Shown: positions 24,132 through 32,040 of the stretch, one piece after another
How the letters are laid out: the number at the start of each line of letters is the position of its first letter
Numbering within the stretch: position 1 is the stretch's first letter
Origin: Bacteroidota bacterium
GTDB taxonomy: Bacteria > Verrucomicrobiota > Verrucomicrobiia > Methylacidiphilales > UBA1321
Direction of reading: 5' to 3'
Length of the DNA: 34,876 nucleotides
NCBI GenBank assembly: GCA_903970335.1
Contig: CAJCII010000136.1
Location: 1 to 34,876 of the forward strand
The notes under the pieces: generated by a model
The model's database searches: none
Seen by the model: the letters and a program-made list of their open reading frames with translations, nothing else
What the model was told of the DNA's origin: nothing
Program-made: the position numbers and the translations under genes

Positions 24132-26732
24132 ATGAAACGTCCTTTCCACTATTTGATCCTGTGCCTGGCTGTGAACGCTCCCGGCCTGCTCCTTGCACAG
24201 GATCCTGCCATGTCGGGCCAATCCTCCGCCTCGTCCGCCGACGCCACTCAGCCAAGTCTTGCTCAACAGTTCACTCCTCCTGCCGACGGGGCTGGTGCAA
24301 CCACCCCTGCCGCCAGTCCTGCACCAACGACTGGAACCGGTGGGAATCCCAAGCCGAGCGTGACCGCCAAAACGCTTCCCGCGCCAACCTCTCCGCAGGA
24401 ACTGGCCCGGATTCAACAACAGGAAATTATCCGGCGCCAGGAACTCATCTTTCGGGCCAACGATGCTCTCGCCAAAGCCAAACAGCAGGAAAACGGCGAA
24501 AATTACCCCGACGCTAGAAAGAGTTACCTCTTTGCTGCCGAAGCCTTTGGCTCCATCTCTCGTTCGACTAACACCTACGCCGATTCTGCCGAAGGCCTCA
24601 CCCGGGTCGATTTCAAACTCTACGACGATGCGCTTAAATTTGGCGATACGGCCCGGGCCAAACTTCTGATCGAAGAAGTCGTCAAATACAATCCCAACAA
24701 CAAAGAGGCCAACGACAAACTGATTGCCTTGGACCGGATGCTGGCCGATCCCAACGATACGTCGCTCTTGGGCAATCCGGCGGTTACGCCGACCCTCGTC
24801 AAGAACGTCAATGAAATTCAGGAGCTTTTCAACGAAGCCGAACAGTTTCGCCGCACAGGTCAATGGGACCAAGCGGAGGAAAGGCTGAGGCGAATCATCG
24901 GGATCGATCCTTACAATATCGCTGCGACCAAACAGCTCGAGCGCATCGAATCCGAAAAGAATGACTATGCCGAAAAAGCTCGGCTGGAAATGCGGGACGA
25001 ACGTCTCCGTGAGGTCGACGAAAAATGGTACCAGCCGATCATCAACAAGGAAGACGCCACCACGGCCCAGGAAAGCCAGGCCCCCATCTCTCTCGATACG
25101 ACGTTTAATGTTAATCAAAAACTAAAGAGCACGTTTGTCTCCCTTCACTTCGAGTCCGGAACGACGATCGAGCAGGCCACGAGCTTCCTCACCATCGAAA
25201 GCAGAAAAATCGATCCGGAGCATAAAGGAATCAATTTCATCATCCAGCCGGAGGCCTCTACCTCGGCCAAGACCATCTCCCTTTCGCTGAATAACGTGCC
25301 GATGGACGAGGCTCTGCGGTATATCTGCCAGCTTGCCGGGGTCAAATACAAGATTCAGGACTACGCCATCTCCATCGTTCCCTTCAGCCAGAACACCGAC
25401 GACCTGATCAGGCGCACCTTCAATGTCCAACCGAACTTTGTCGCACCTCCCTCCGGCGTCTCCACGGCGAGCACCGCCACTGCGGTCTTCGGTGACGAGG
25501 GTGGCGGTGGTGGCGGCGGACGCCCCTTACCTCCAGCGGTTGTATCTTCAGGTGGCGGCGACTCTACAACCGAAACCGATCCGATTCGCGCAGCTCTTGA
25601 ATCCAAAGGTGTGAAATTTCCCCCGGGAGCCTCGGCCAGCTACGACCCCAACTCGGGACAACTTATTGTTATTAATACTGCCGACCAGATGGAACTGATC
25701 GAAGAATTGGTTAATGCAGGTCAGGCTCCCACGGAGATGGTTCGCATTTCCACGAAATTTGTTGAAGTCAATCAAAACGATCTTAACGACCTGACCTTCA
25801 ATTCGGCTTTTAATTTCTTGAATCCGCTCGCTCAGGCTCCGGTCAGCGGACCGATTTCCAACAATCCCCTCAGCTTCTCGCACTTCAACACCGCCTTGCC
25901 CGGTGCTCTCGGCTTTACCCCCGATAACATCGATGCGCTGATTAGCCCTGCCAACGCCAACGAGAACAGCTTCTACCTCCGCTCCTTCCTCTCCGGTGCC
26001 CAATACAATGTGGTGGTTAATGCTCTAGCCCAGAAAAAAAGCGCCGATGTCCTCTCCGAGCCTTTTACCATGACGAAAAATGGTGAAAAGGGAGTCTTGG
26101 AAGCCGTTCGTGTCTTCCCTTACCCCAGTGCCTTCGACCCACCGCAATTGCAAACATTGTCGAACAATAATATCAACGCCACGAATCTTGTTCGGGTCAC
26201 CGTTCCCCCAGCTGTTATCGCCAGCACTCCGACCGACTTTAAAAAGCGCAATATCGGAGTCTACCTCGCCATCACTCCCCAGATTACTGGGGACAACACC
26301 GTCGATCTCGAGCTTGCGCCAGAGGTCACAGCCTTTGACGGTTTCATCAATTACGGAAGCCCGATCTTTGTCGCAAATCCCGATGGCACGCAATCGCTCT
26401 TGAGCTCCAATATCATCGATCAACCGGTTTTCGACACGAGGCGCATCGACACCAAGGTATTGATCAAGGATGGTTCGACTGTCGTCTTGGGTGGTTTGAT
26501 TCGTGAAGACATTCAATCGGTCAACGACAAGGTTCCTCTCCTCGGCGATCTACCTCTTATCGGTCGCCTCTTTCAATCCAAGGCGATGTCGAGCACCAAG
26601 CGCAATCTGCTGATCTTTGTCACGGCCAATATTTACCGCAACGATGGCGAACTCCTCAACCCACCGGAGGAAGTCAATGCGGCCGACGTTCTTACCGGAC
26701 GCGCCAGTGGTGTACCCGCAGGAACTCCCTAA
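24132..26732 (+). CDS. Second Amuc_1098-like secretin, paralogue of the preceding gene
   Basis: An 866-residue secretin with the same architecture as its neighbour. It has a signal peptide (LILCLAVNAPGLLLAQ, ending near residue 20), a Pro/Thr/Ala-rich segment to about residue 80 and a TPR-like region (about 90-285, with AEQFRRTGQWDQAEERLRRI). An N0-like domain follows, then a Gly-rich insert (about 456-476), and a secretin domain ending VPLLGDLPLIGRLFQSKAMS and NLLIFVTANIY (about 795-830). ATG 24132 was chosen because it gives a proper signal peptide. An earlier ATG at 24096 overlaps the previous stop as ATGA and would add 12 residues, so coupling with that start remains possible. The two are clearly homologous but diverged, so the duplication is old. 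Confidence 0.85.
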   Translation: MKRPFHYLILCLAVNAPGLLLAQDPAMSGQSSASSADATQPSLAQQFTPPADGAGATTPAASPAPTTGTGGNPKPSVTAKTLPAPTSPQELARIQQQEIIRRQELIFRANDALAKAKQQENGENYPDARKSYLFAAEAFGSISRSTNTYADSAEGLTRVDFKLYDDALKFGDTARAKLLIEEVVKYNPNNKEANDKLIALDRMLADPNDTSLLGNPAVTPTLVKNVNEIQELFNEAEQFRRTGQWDQAEERLRRIIGIDPYNIAATKQLERIESEKNDYAEKARLEMRDERLREVDEKWYQPIINKEDATTAQESQAPISLDTTFNVNQKLKSTFVSLHFESGTTIEQATSFLTIESRKIDPEHKGINFIIQPEASTSAKTISLSLNNVPMDEALRYICQLAGVKYKIQDYAISIVPFSQNTDDLIRRTFNVQPNFVAPPSGVSTASTATAVFGDEGGGGGGGRPLPPAVVSSGGGDSTTETDPIRAALESKGVKFPPGASASYDPNSGQLIVINTADQMELIEELVNAGQAPTEMVRISTKFVEVNQNDLNDLTFNSAFNFLNPLAQAPVSGPISNNPLSFSHFNTALPGALGFTPDNIDALISPANANENSFYLRSFLSGAQYNVVVNALAQKKSADVLSEPFTMTKNGEKGVLEAVRVFPYPSAFDPPQLQTLSNNNINATNLVRVTVPPAVIASTPTDFKKRNIGVYLAITPQITGDNTVDLELAPEVTAFDGFINYGSPIFVANPDGTQSLLSSNIIDQPVFDTRRIDTKVLIKDGSTVVLGGLIREDIQSVNDKVPLLGDLPLIGRLFQSKAMSSTKRNLLIFVTANIYRNDGELLNPPEEVNAADVLTGRASGVPAGTP

Positions 26733-26740
26733 CGGAGTTC
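26722..26740 (+). terminator. Hairpin over the second secretin stop codon
   Basis: GAACTCC (26722-26728) and GGAGTTC (26734-26740) form an exact 7-bp stem with the TAA stop in the 5-nt loop, followed by TTCC rather than a T-run. It is a possible end signal for the pilus-like operon, but weak by the intrinsic-terminator pattern. Confidence 0.35.
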
Positions 26741-26852
26741 TTCCGCACTTCGGCGTAAATATCGGTCTGGTGGGAATCGACAACTTTGCTGGAAGTTCTT
26801 TCTTCGACGGGAGCAAAGTAAATTTTCAAGTTCATTTTGACTTTCCGCCGAT

Positions 26853-27254
26853 ATGCGGGATTCTTATCAGGTTATGGGTAATGTTTTCACCGCTGACCTC
26901 ACGGGCGATAACATTCAATTCCTGCTCCTCACCGCCATTGTCGCCGCCTCGGCCTCTCTGGCCGTTTTTGTGGCTTGCTTTTATTGGTTCCGTCGCGAAC
27001 AACGACGCATGCAGAAACGCATCCTCCACGCCATTGCCAACCCGGCCCATGAAACCGACGAACTTTTCCTGACCGGTCGCGATGCCACCGCTTATGGCGA
27101 ACTCGTTGCGCAATTCAAAGTCAACCACGGCAAGCAGGTTGTCTCGCTCTTGGAAGCCGACGGTAAGCGCTACATCCATGTCGATGGAGAACTTTCCTCT
27201 CTGGAGCGCGCCAAAATGGTTCGCTATCTCAAGTCCGAAGGTTTCATGTCGTGA
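26853..27254 (+). CDS. Small single-pass membrane protein, unknown function
   Basis: A 133-residue protein with one hydrophobic helix at about 24-45 (FLLLTAIVAASASLAVFVACFYWF). A basic cytoplasmic stretch (RREQRRMQKRIL) follows, which by the positive-inside rule puts the N-terminus outside. The C-terminal 70 residues (LFLTGRDATAYGELVAQFKV, then GKRYIHVDGELSSLERAKMV and RYLKSEGFMS) form a compact mixed domain that I do not recognise. The start is uncertain: ATG 26853 or ATG 26874 (MGNVFTADL), neither with a clear ribosome-binding site. It follows the second secretin by 120 bp on the same strand and may belong to the pilus-like cluster, but nothing shows that. Its 3' end is 9 bp from the convergent ABC ATPase gene. 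Confidence 0.65.
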   Translation: MRDSYQVMGNVFTADLTGDNIQFLLLTAIVAASASLAVFVACFYWFRREQRRMQKRILHAIANPAHETDELFLTGRDATAYGELVAQFKVNHGKQVVSLLEADGKRYIHVDGELSSLERAKMVRYLKSEGFMS

Positions 27255-27263
27255 GCTCGGGTG

Positions 27264-28238
27264 CTAAAGTGGGATCAGGTCTGTCGGGTCCACCCAAAAA
27301 CGAAGATGCTCTCCCTCTGCTACGGACTTACGGGTCCAAAGCTTCAAGTTATCTCCGGTGACGGTTTCCAGCACCAGCTCGACTTTAGTTCCCAGGTAGA
27401 CCGTACGCCGGACCACCGCTTCCACTCCGCTGTCGGATAGATAAGCCGACGCCGGACGAAAGCCGAACTTGCGACCGGCTGGAGCGTGGAGCAGCCTCGC
27501 CAGAGCGCTCTCTCCCGGGAAAACATTGATTTCGCCCATGAACCGGGCCGTAAACTCGTTGACGGGATGTTCGTAAATCTCGAAAGGCGTGCCGATCTGC
27601 TCGATTCGTCCCTGATTCATTACCGCGATACGATCGGCCAGGGAAAGGGCCTCCTCCTGGTCGTGCGTTACATAAAGGCACGTTTTCCGCGTTTCCCGGT
27701 GGATGCGCTGCAATTCCTCCCGCAGCTCCAGCCGCAGGCGCGGGTCGAGATTGGAAAGCGGTTCGTCGAGCAGAATCAGATCGGGATTCGCCGCCAGGGC
27801 CCTCGCCAGGGCCACCCGCTGCTGCTGGCCGCCGGAAAGCTGCGCCGGTTTTCTTTGCGCCAGAGCCTCCAGGCGCACGACCCTCAAAGCATCCTCCACG
27901 CGACGTTCGATCAAGGAACCATCGAGTTTCCTGGCGCGAGGACCATACGCCACGTTTTCGTAAACCGTCAGATGTGGCCAGATCGCATAATTTTGAAACA
28001 CCAGGGCCGTCTCGCGATTCTGCGGAGGCACATCGTTCATCCGTTTGTCCCGAAAAAGAATTTCGCCGCGGTCCGGCTTGATGAACCCGGCCAGCATTCG
28101 CAGCACCGTTGTTTTCCCGCAACCGGAGGGGCCCAACAAAAAGAACATCTCGCCCGGTTGGATGACAAACGAGACATCGTCGACTGCTCGTTCGGGTGAA
28201 CCGAACGACTTCGAGAGCTGGCGTACGGTAACGGTCAT
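27264..28238 (-). CDS. ABC transporter ATP-binding protein (PotA/FbpC type)
   Basis: A 324-residue import ATPase. Walker A GPSGCGKTT at 36-44, Q-loop VFQNYAIWPH at about 80-89, signature LSGGQQQ at 134-140, Walker B LILLDEP at 154-160, and the H-loop YVTHDQEEA are all present. A TOBE-like C-terminal domain of about 80 residues follows (MGEINVFPGE onward). The aromatic YAIWPH stretch is frequent in iron(III), spermidine and 2-aminoethylphosphonate importers. It energises uptake with the solute-binding protein encoded just upstream (24 bp gap). No permease is encoded between or beside them, which is unusual. ATG 28238 was preferred over one 6 nt earlier; either is possible. Confidence 0.88.
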   Translation of the reverse strand: MTVTVRQLSKSFGSPERAVDDVSFVIQPGEMFFLLGPSGCGKTTVLRMLAGFIKPDRGEILFRDKRMNDVPPQNRETALVFQNYAIWPHLTVYENVAYGPRARKLDGSLIERRVEDALRVVRLEALAQRKPAQLSGGQQQRVALARALAANPDLILLDEPLSNLDPRLRLELREELQRIHRETRKTCLYVTHDQEEALSLADRIAVMNQGRIEQIGTPFEIYEHPVNEFTARFMGEINVFPGESALARLLHAPAGRKFGFRPASAYLSDSGVEAVVRRTVYLGTKVELVLETVTGDNLKLWTRKSVAEGEHLRFWVDPTDLIPL

Positions 28239-28262
28239 GGGCAATACGGTTCAGGCATGATT

Positions 28263-29630
28263 TCATTCGCCGTCGATTTGCGCGAGCAGGCTTTTTTCCC
28301 GGTCCAGCGCCTCGTTCTGCCACCGGTTGATCAGGGTGGTTCGCCGGATCGGATCGGTCCAGTCCGTGTCGGCCAGGGTCGAAAGTTCCGCTTCCGTACA
28401 GGGAGGGGCCAAAAATCGTGCCAGGAGTTTCTCGCGTTGTTCGGGGGCAAGTTTTTGCGCCGCAGGAGAATTCAGCGCCTTCCAGGTGCCGACCAAAACG
28501 TCATGCGTGTCGATCATCCATGCCGCAATCAGGACCCCGAGAACCCCACGTCGTTTGGCGGCGAGGGTGCTGTTATAAACGAAGTCGTTCCGCATCGTGA
28601 AGGGATTGCTGGCAATCGGCGTCATCCCCGCGCACTCACCGTAAAGAGCCGGCCACACGCTCATCCGATTGATCGTATACTGCTTCGCACCGCCCGGAGA
28701 TCCCCTCGGCATCATCCAAAGCAGTTGCCTGTCGCGCGAGAGCGTAAATTCGACATAATGCCGGGCCATCTCGGGGTGAGGTGGGTTCTTCAGGATGGCA
28801 ACCGCATCGGGCGAGACGATCGTCTCCCCCTCCGGCAGGACAAACCGGACGTTCTCCGCGCCATAGTAGGCTGCCTGCGCATTGCCGTACATGTCGATGG
28901 TCACGCCATAGGCGTCGTCGCCCGTGCCCACTTCCACCACGGAAGCCGCCGCCGAGGAAAGGAATTGCCGGACATTCCCGCTCATCTGCATCAGCGTGCC
29001 CCACCCCTTTTCCCAACCGTAGGCCTGAAGGATGATTTCGTAAATTTGCATCGCGCTGCTGGAGGCCCGTGGATCGACCGCTGAAATCCAGCCGCATAAA
29101 CGTGGATCGGTCAGGTCCGACCACGTGCGCGCCTCCGGCAGGCCGATCGCTCTCCGTGCCCGTTCGTTCGTCAGAATGCCGAATCCGGACAAGGCGGTGC
29201 AGAACCACGCATGGTCCGGGTCGATTAGTTCCATGCCGTTCAAATCGGCCGGAATCTGTGCCAGAAGCTCCACCGGCGGGTCGTAACGCATGAGCAGGCC
29301 GTCCTTCTCCAGTTCCCGGAAAGGATCGCTCCCGCCGCCGTCCAGCACATCGATTCCCGCGCTGCTCTCCACCTGGTATTCCGAGCGCAGAAAACGGATG
29401 ATTTGCGAGGCTCCGCCCCCGGCTTCTCGCCAGCGGATTATTGCGGGCCGTCCGTAGTTCTTTTCATGCCATGCGTTGAAAGCCCTCGCCGTTTCCTCCT
29501 TGATGCCGTCCCAATTCGGAGAAATTACGACCACCTCGTCCTGCCCCGCACAAGGGCACAAAAGAGAAATCCAAACACCCATGCCTAGGATCGGAAACCA
29601 TCCGCTCGGTCGGAAAAAGAAGGTATTCAT
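28263..29630 (-). CDS. Extracellular solute-binding protein of an ABC importer (iron-type family)
   Basis: A 455-residue exported protein with an N-terminal hydrophobic segment (GWFPILGMGVWISLLCPCAG, about 9-28). The periplasmic-binding fold starts at EVVVISPNWDGIKEETARAF and continues with IDVLDGGGSDPFRELEKDGL. The pattern GFGILTNERARRAIG, TWSDLTDPRLCGWISAVDPR and the later FVLPEGETIVSPDAVAILKN is typical of FbpA/AfuA-like and related 2-aminoethylphosphonate or iron(III) binding proteins; the ligand cannot be read. At about 455 residues it is longer than most (about 330), with an extra C-terminal part (about 350-455). It forms an operon with the ATPase but has no permease gene in the window. 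It is divergent from the AsmA-like gene, with 58 bp between starts. Confidence 0.75.
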   Translation of the reverse strand: MNTFFFRPSGWFPILGMGVWISLLCPCAGQDEVVVISPNWDGIKEETARAFNAWHEKNYGRPAIIRWREAGGGASQIIRFLRSEYQVESSAGIDVLDGGGSDPFRELEKDGLLMRYDPPVELLAQIPADLNGMELIDPDHAWFCTALSGFGILTNERARRAIGLPEARTWSDLTDPRLCGWISAVDPRASSSAMQIYEIILQAYGWEKGWGTLMQMSGNVRQFLSSAAASVVEVGTGDDAYGVTIDMYGNAQAAYYGAENVRFVLPEGETIVSPDAVAILKNPPHPEMARHYVEFTLSRDRQLLWMMPRGSPGGAKQYTINRMSVWPALYGECAGMTPIASNPFTMRNDFVYNSTLAAKRRGVLGVLIAAWMIDTHDVLVGTWKALNSPAAQKLAPEQREKLLARFLAPPCTEAELSTLADTDWTDPIRRTTLINRWQNEALDREKSLLAQIDGE

Positions 29631-29688
29631 GCGAAAAATGTGGCATTTTAAGTTCTAGCGTCGGCACCTCCCGTGCCACGATAAAAAC

Positions 29689-32040
29689 ATGAAGTCGCCA
29701 CGTTATTATTTGCAACGTCTTTTGCGGCGGCTCGGGGTCGGTACCCTTGTGACCATGGCGGTGGCGATCGCCTTGGTCCTCCTCTGGCTCCGTTTTCTCG
29801 GCTTGCCCGACGGAGCAAAAACCTACTTCCTTTCCGAAATTCAGCGGCGTCACATCCTGCCGTTCCCCATCGCGGTGGATCGCCTGTTGCTCGATCCCAC
29901 CGGAGCAATCCTGGCGGATCACCTGACCGTCTACCGCGATGCCAAACGCCAAAGCGTCATGCTTCAGGTGGACCGCGTCCGCGTCAGCTTCGACTGGCTC
30001 AATTGGTGGCGCGGCAGCGGTCTTATCGACAGCGCCAGTATCTCCAACGCGGACGTCCACTACCCCGTCGGACCGGAGCAAACGCTCGATTTTCAGGACG
30101 TCAACGCCGAGGTCGCTTTCGATGGCAAGGATATCAAGATCGAGGATGCCCAGGCCCGGTTCCTCAGCCTCCTCTTCTCCGTGCGTGGCATTATCCATAA
30201 CGATGGTTTCCCCGTGGCTCCCCCTCCCACCGACGAACAGATCCGTGCGCGCGAGGACCTCTTCCGGACGGTAATTACGGCCATGCACGATATCGGGGCC
30301 GAGCATCCCATCGATGTCGACCTCGAATTCGCCACCTCCACCAGCGATCTGGGCGGCGGTAACGCCAACTTTGTCCTCAATGGCGACCACCTCACCTGGC
30401 GTTCCGCTCCGGTCAATGAGTTGTCCCTCCACGGCAGCCTCAGCGATGGCGTGGTCGAACTTGGCGATTTCAAGATCGGCTTGGAGCGCGGCGAGCTTAC
30501 CGCCTTTGGCGACTGGAACCTGGCCGACCGCTTCGCCAAGGTGCAATTCACCTCGTCCATGGATTTCACGACGCTTGCTCCCGCCTTCCCCGGTCCTCTC
30601 GGGCAGGCCTTGAGTCGGCTCGATTTCCCCAACTCGCCGCCCACCATGACCGGTCTCGTCCGCTTCGATCTGGAGCAAGGATTTCACGTCGATGTCCAAG
30701 CCGACCTCGATTGGCGCGACTTCGTCTTCAACGGCGTCTCCTTCGATCAACTGACCATTCCCGTCGCCTACGACGGACACAGGCTCCTCATCACCGGCCT
30801 CAAAGTCGCCGGGCAGGCCGGAAACGTCGACCTCGAACTCTTTTTCGACACCACCAAGGACGTGCCCAGCCTCCAGGCCAGGGTCAACTCCAGCCTCGAC
30901 CCGACCGTACTCAAGGGCATTTTCGGTGAGGGGATGGATAACTTCCTCGGCAGTTGCAGCTTTCCGTCGGGTGGCCCCAGGATCGACGCCACTGCCACCG
31001 GCACGGCGTTCAAAACCGATGCCTGGAACGTCAAGGGCACCCTGGCCGCCGACAAATTTGTCTACAAGAACGCCTCCTTTGATGAAGCCGCTTCCGACTT
31101 CAACTTCGCCGATTCCAAACTGGACCTGCCCGATCTCCAGATTCATCGCCCCGAAGGCAGCGGCTCCGGCCGCATTGTCTACGATTTCAAAAACCGCTCC
31201 GTCGAGCTTCACAATCTGGTGACCCAGGTGAATGTCAATGAAGTCGCTCCCGTCATGGGCCCCAAGTTCACCGAGTACACCCAACCCTACCACTTTACCC
31301 GTCCTCCCCTCGTTCGCGCCGACGGGAAGGTCGATCTCCAAAGCGACAAGAAAGACCTCGATACCGATCTCGTTGTGGAGTTGGAGGGTAGATCGCCCAT
31401 GAAGTGGACGCTCTTCGGCATACCCTATACGTTCGACGAACCGATCGGCACCCTGACATTCAAAAACCGTCTTCTTAATATCGACATGAAGCAATCCGGC
31501 TATTACGACGGGTCGCTGGCCGGAACGCTCGACATGGATTTGCGCAACACTCCCGCGCACTACAACCTCGACCTCAATCTCACCAAGGTTAACTTCAAGA
31601 AATTTATGATCGTCTCTTTCTCCCACGACAAATCCAGCGGCACCATGACCGCCCAGGGCCGTTTTTCCGGAGAGATGGGGCGGATGGAAACCATGACCGG
31701 CACGGGAGAAGTGAAGATCGAAAACGGAGACATCACCCAGATTCCCTTTCTCGGCCCGCTTACCCCGTTGATTCCCGGCTTCTCCGTCGCCGATGCCGCC
31801 CATGGAGACTTCACCGTTTCCAAGGGCATCATTCACACCGAGGACATGAATATCAGCAGCGAAATTTTCGCCCTCATCGGCAACGGCGACTACAACTTCA
31901 TGACCGACCGGATCAACCTCGACATGCGCGTCAATGCCAACGCTATCTTCGGCATCCCCCTCTATCCACTCAGCAAGATATTCGAGTATCACGGATCCGG
32001 TCGGATGAAGGATCCGAAGTGGGAGCCGAAAAATTTTTGA
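29689..32040 (+). CDS. Large AsmA-like/TamB-superfamily envelope protein
   Basis: A 783-residue protein with one N-terminal membrane helix (about 17-37, VGTLVTMAVAIALVLLWLRF) and a long periplasmic part of repeated beta-strand pattern. The segment ADHLTVYRDAKRQSVMLQVD RVRVSFDWL early on, and LTPLIPGFSVADAAHGDFTV near the C-terminus, followed by MNISSEIFALIGNGDYNFMT, are typical of the AsmA/YhdP C-terminal region. These proteins form long hydrophobic grooves that move phospholipids between inner and outer membranes; that role here is inferred from family. Its last 71 bp overlap the 3' end of the convergent membrane-protein gene. A very long frame on the opposite strand across this gene is a shadow. 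Confidence 0.8.
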   Translation: MKSPRYYLQRLLRRLGVGTLVTMAVAIALVLLWLRFLGLPDGAKTYFLSEIQRRHILPFPIAVDRLLLDPTGAILADHLTVYRDAKRQSVMLQVDRVRVSFDWLNWWRGSGLIDSASISNADVHYPVGPEQTLDFQDVNAEVAFDGKDIKIEDAQARFLSLLFSVRGIIHNDGFPVAPPPTDEQIRAREDLFRTVITAMHDIGAEHPIDVDLEFATSTSDLGGGNANFVLNGDHLTWRSAPVNELSLHGSLSDGVVELGDFKIGLERGELTAFGDWNLADRFAKVQFTSSMDFTTLAPAFPGPLGQALSRLDFPNSPPTMTGLVRFDLEQGFHVDVQADLDWRDFVFNGVSFDQLTIPVAYDGHRLLITGLKVAGQAGNVDLELFFDTTKDVPSLQARVNSSLDPTVLKGIFGEGMDNFLGSCSFPSGGPRIDATATGTAFKTDAWNVKGTLAADKFVYKNASFDEAASDFNFADSKLDLPDLQIHRPEGSGSGRIVYDFKNRSVELHNLVTQVNVNEVAPVMGPKFTEYTQPYHFTRPPLVRADGKVDLQSDKKDLDTDLVVELEGRSPMKWTLFGIPYTFDEPIGTLTFKNRLLNIDMKQSGYYDGSLAGTLDMDLRNTPAHYNLDLNLTKVNFKKFMIVSFSHDKSSGTMTAQGRFSGEMGRMETMTGTGEVKIENGDITQIPFLGPLTPLIPGFSVADAAHGDFTVSKGIIHTEDMNISSEIFALIGNGDYNFMTDRINLDMRVNANAIFGIPLYPLSKIFEYHGSGRMKDPKWEPKNF

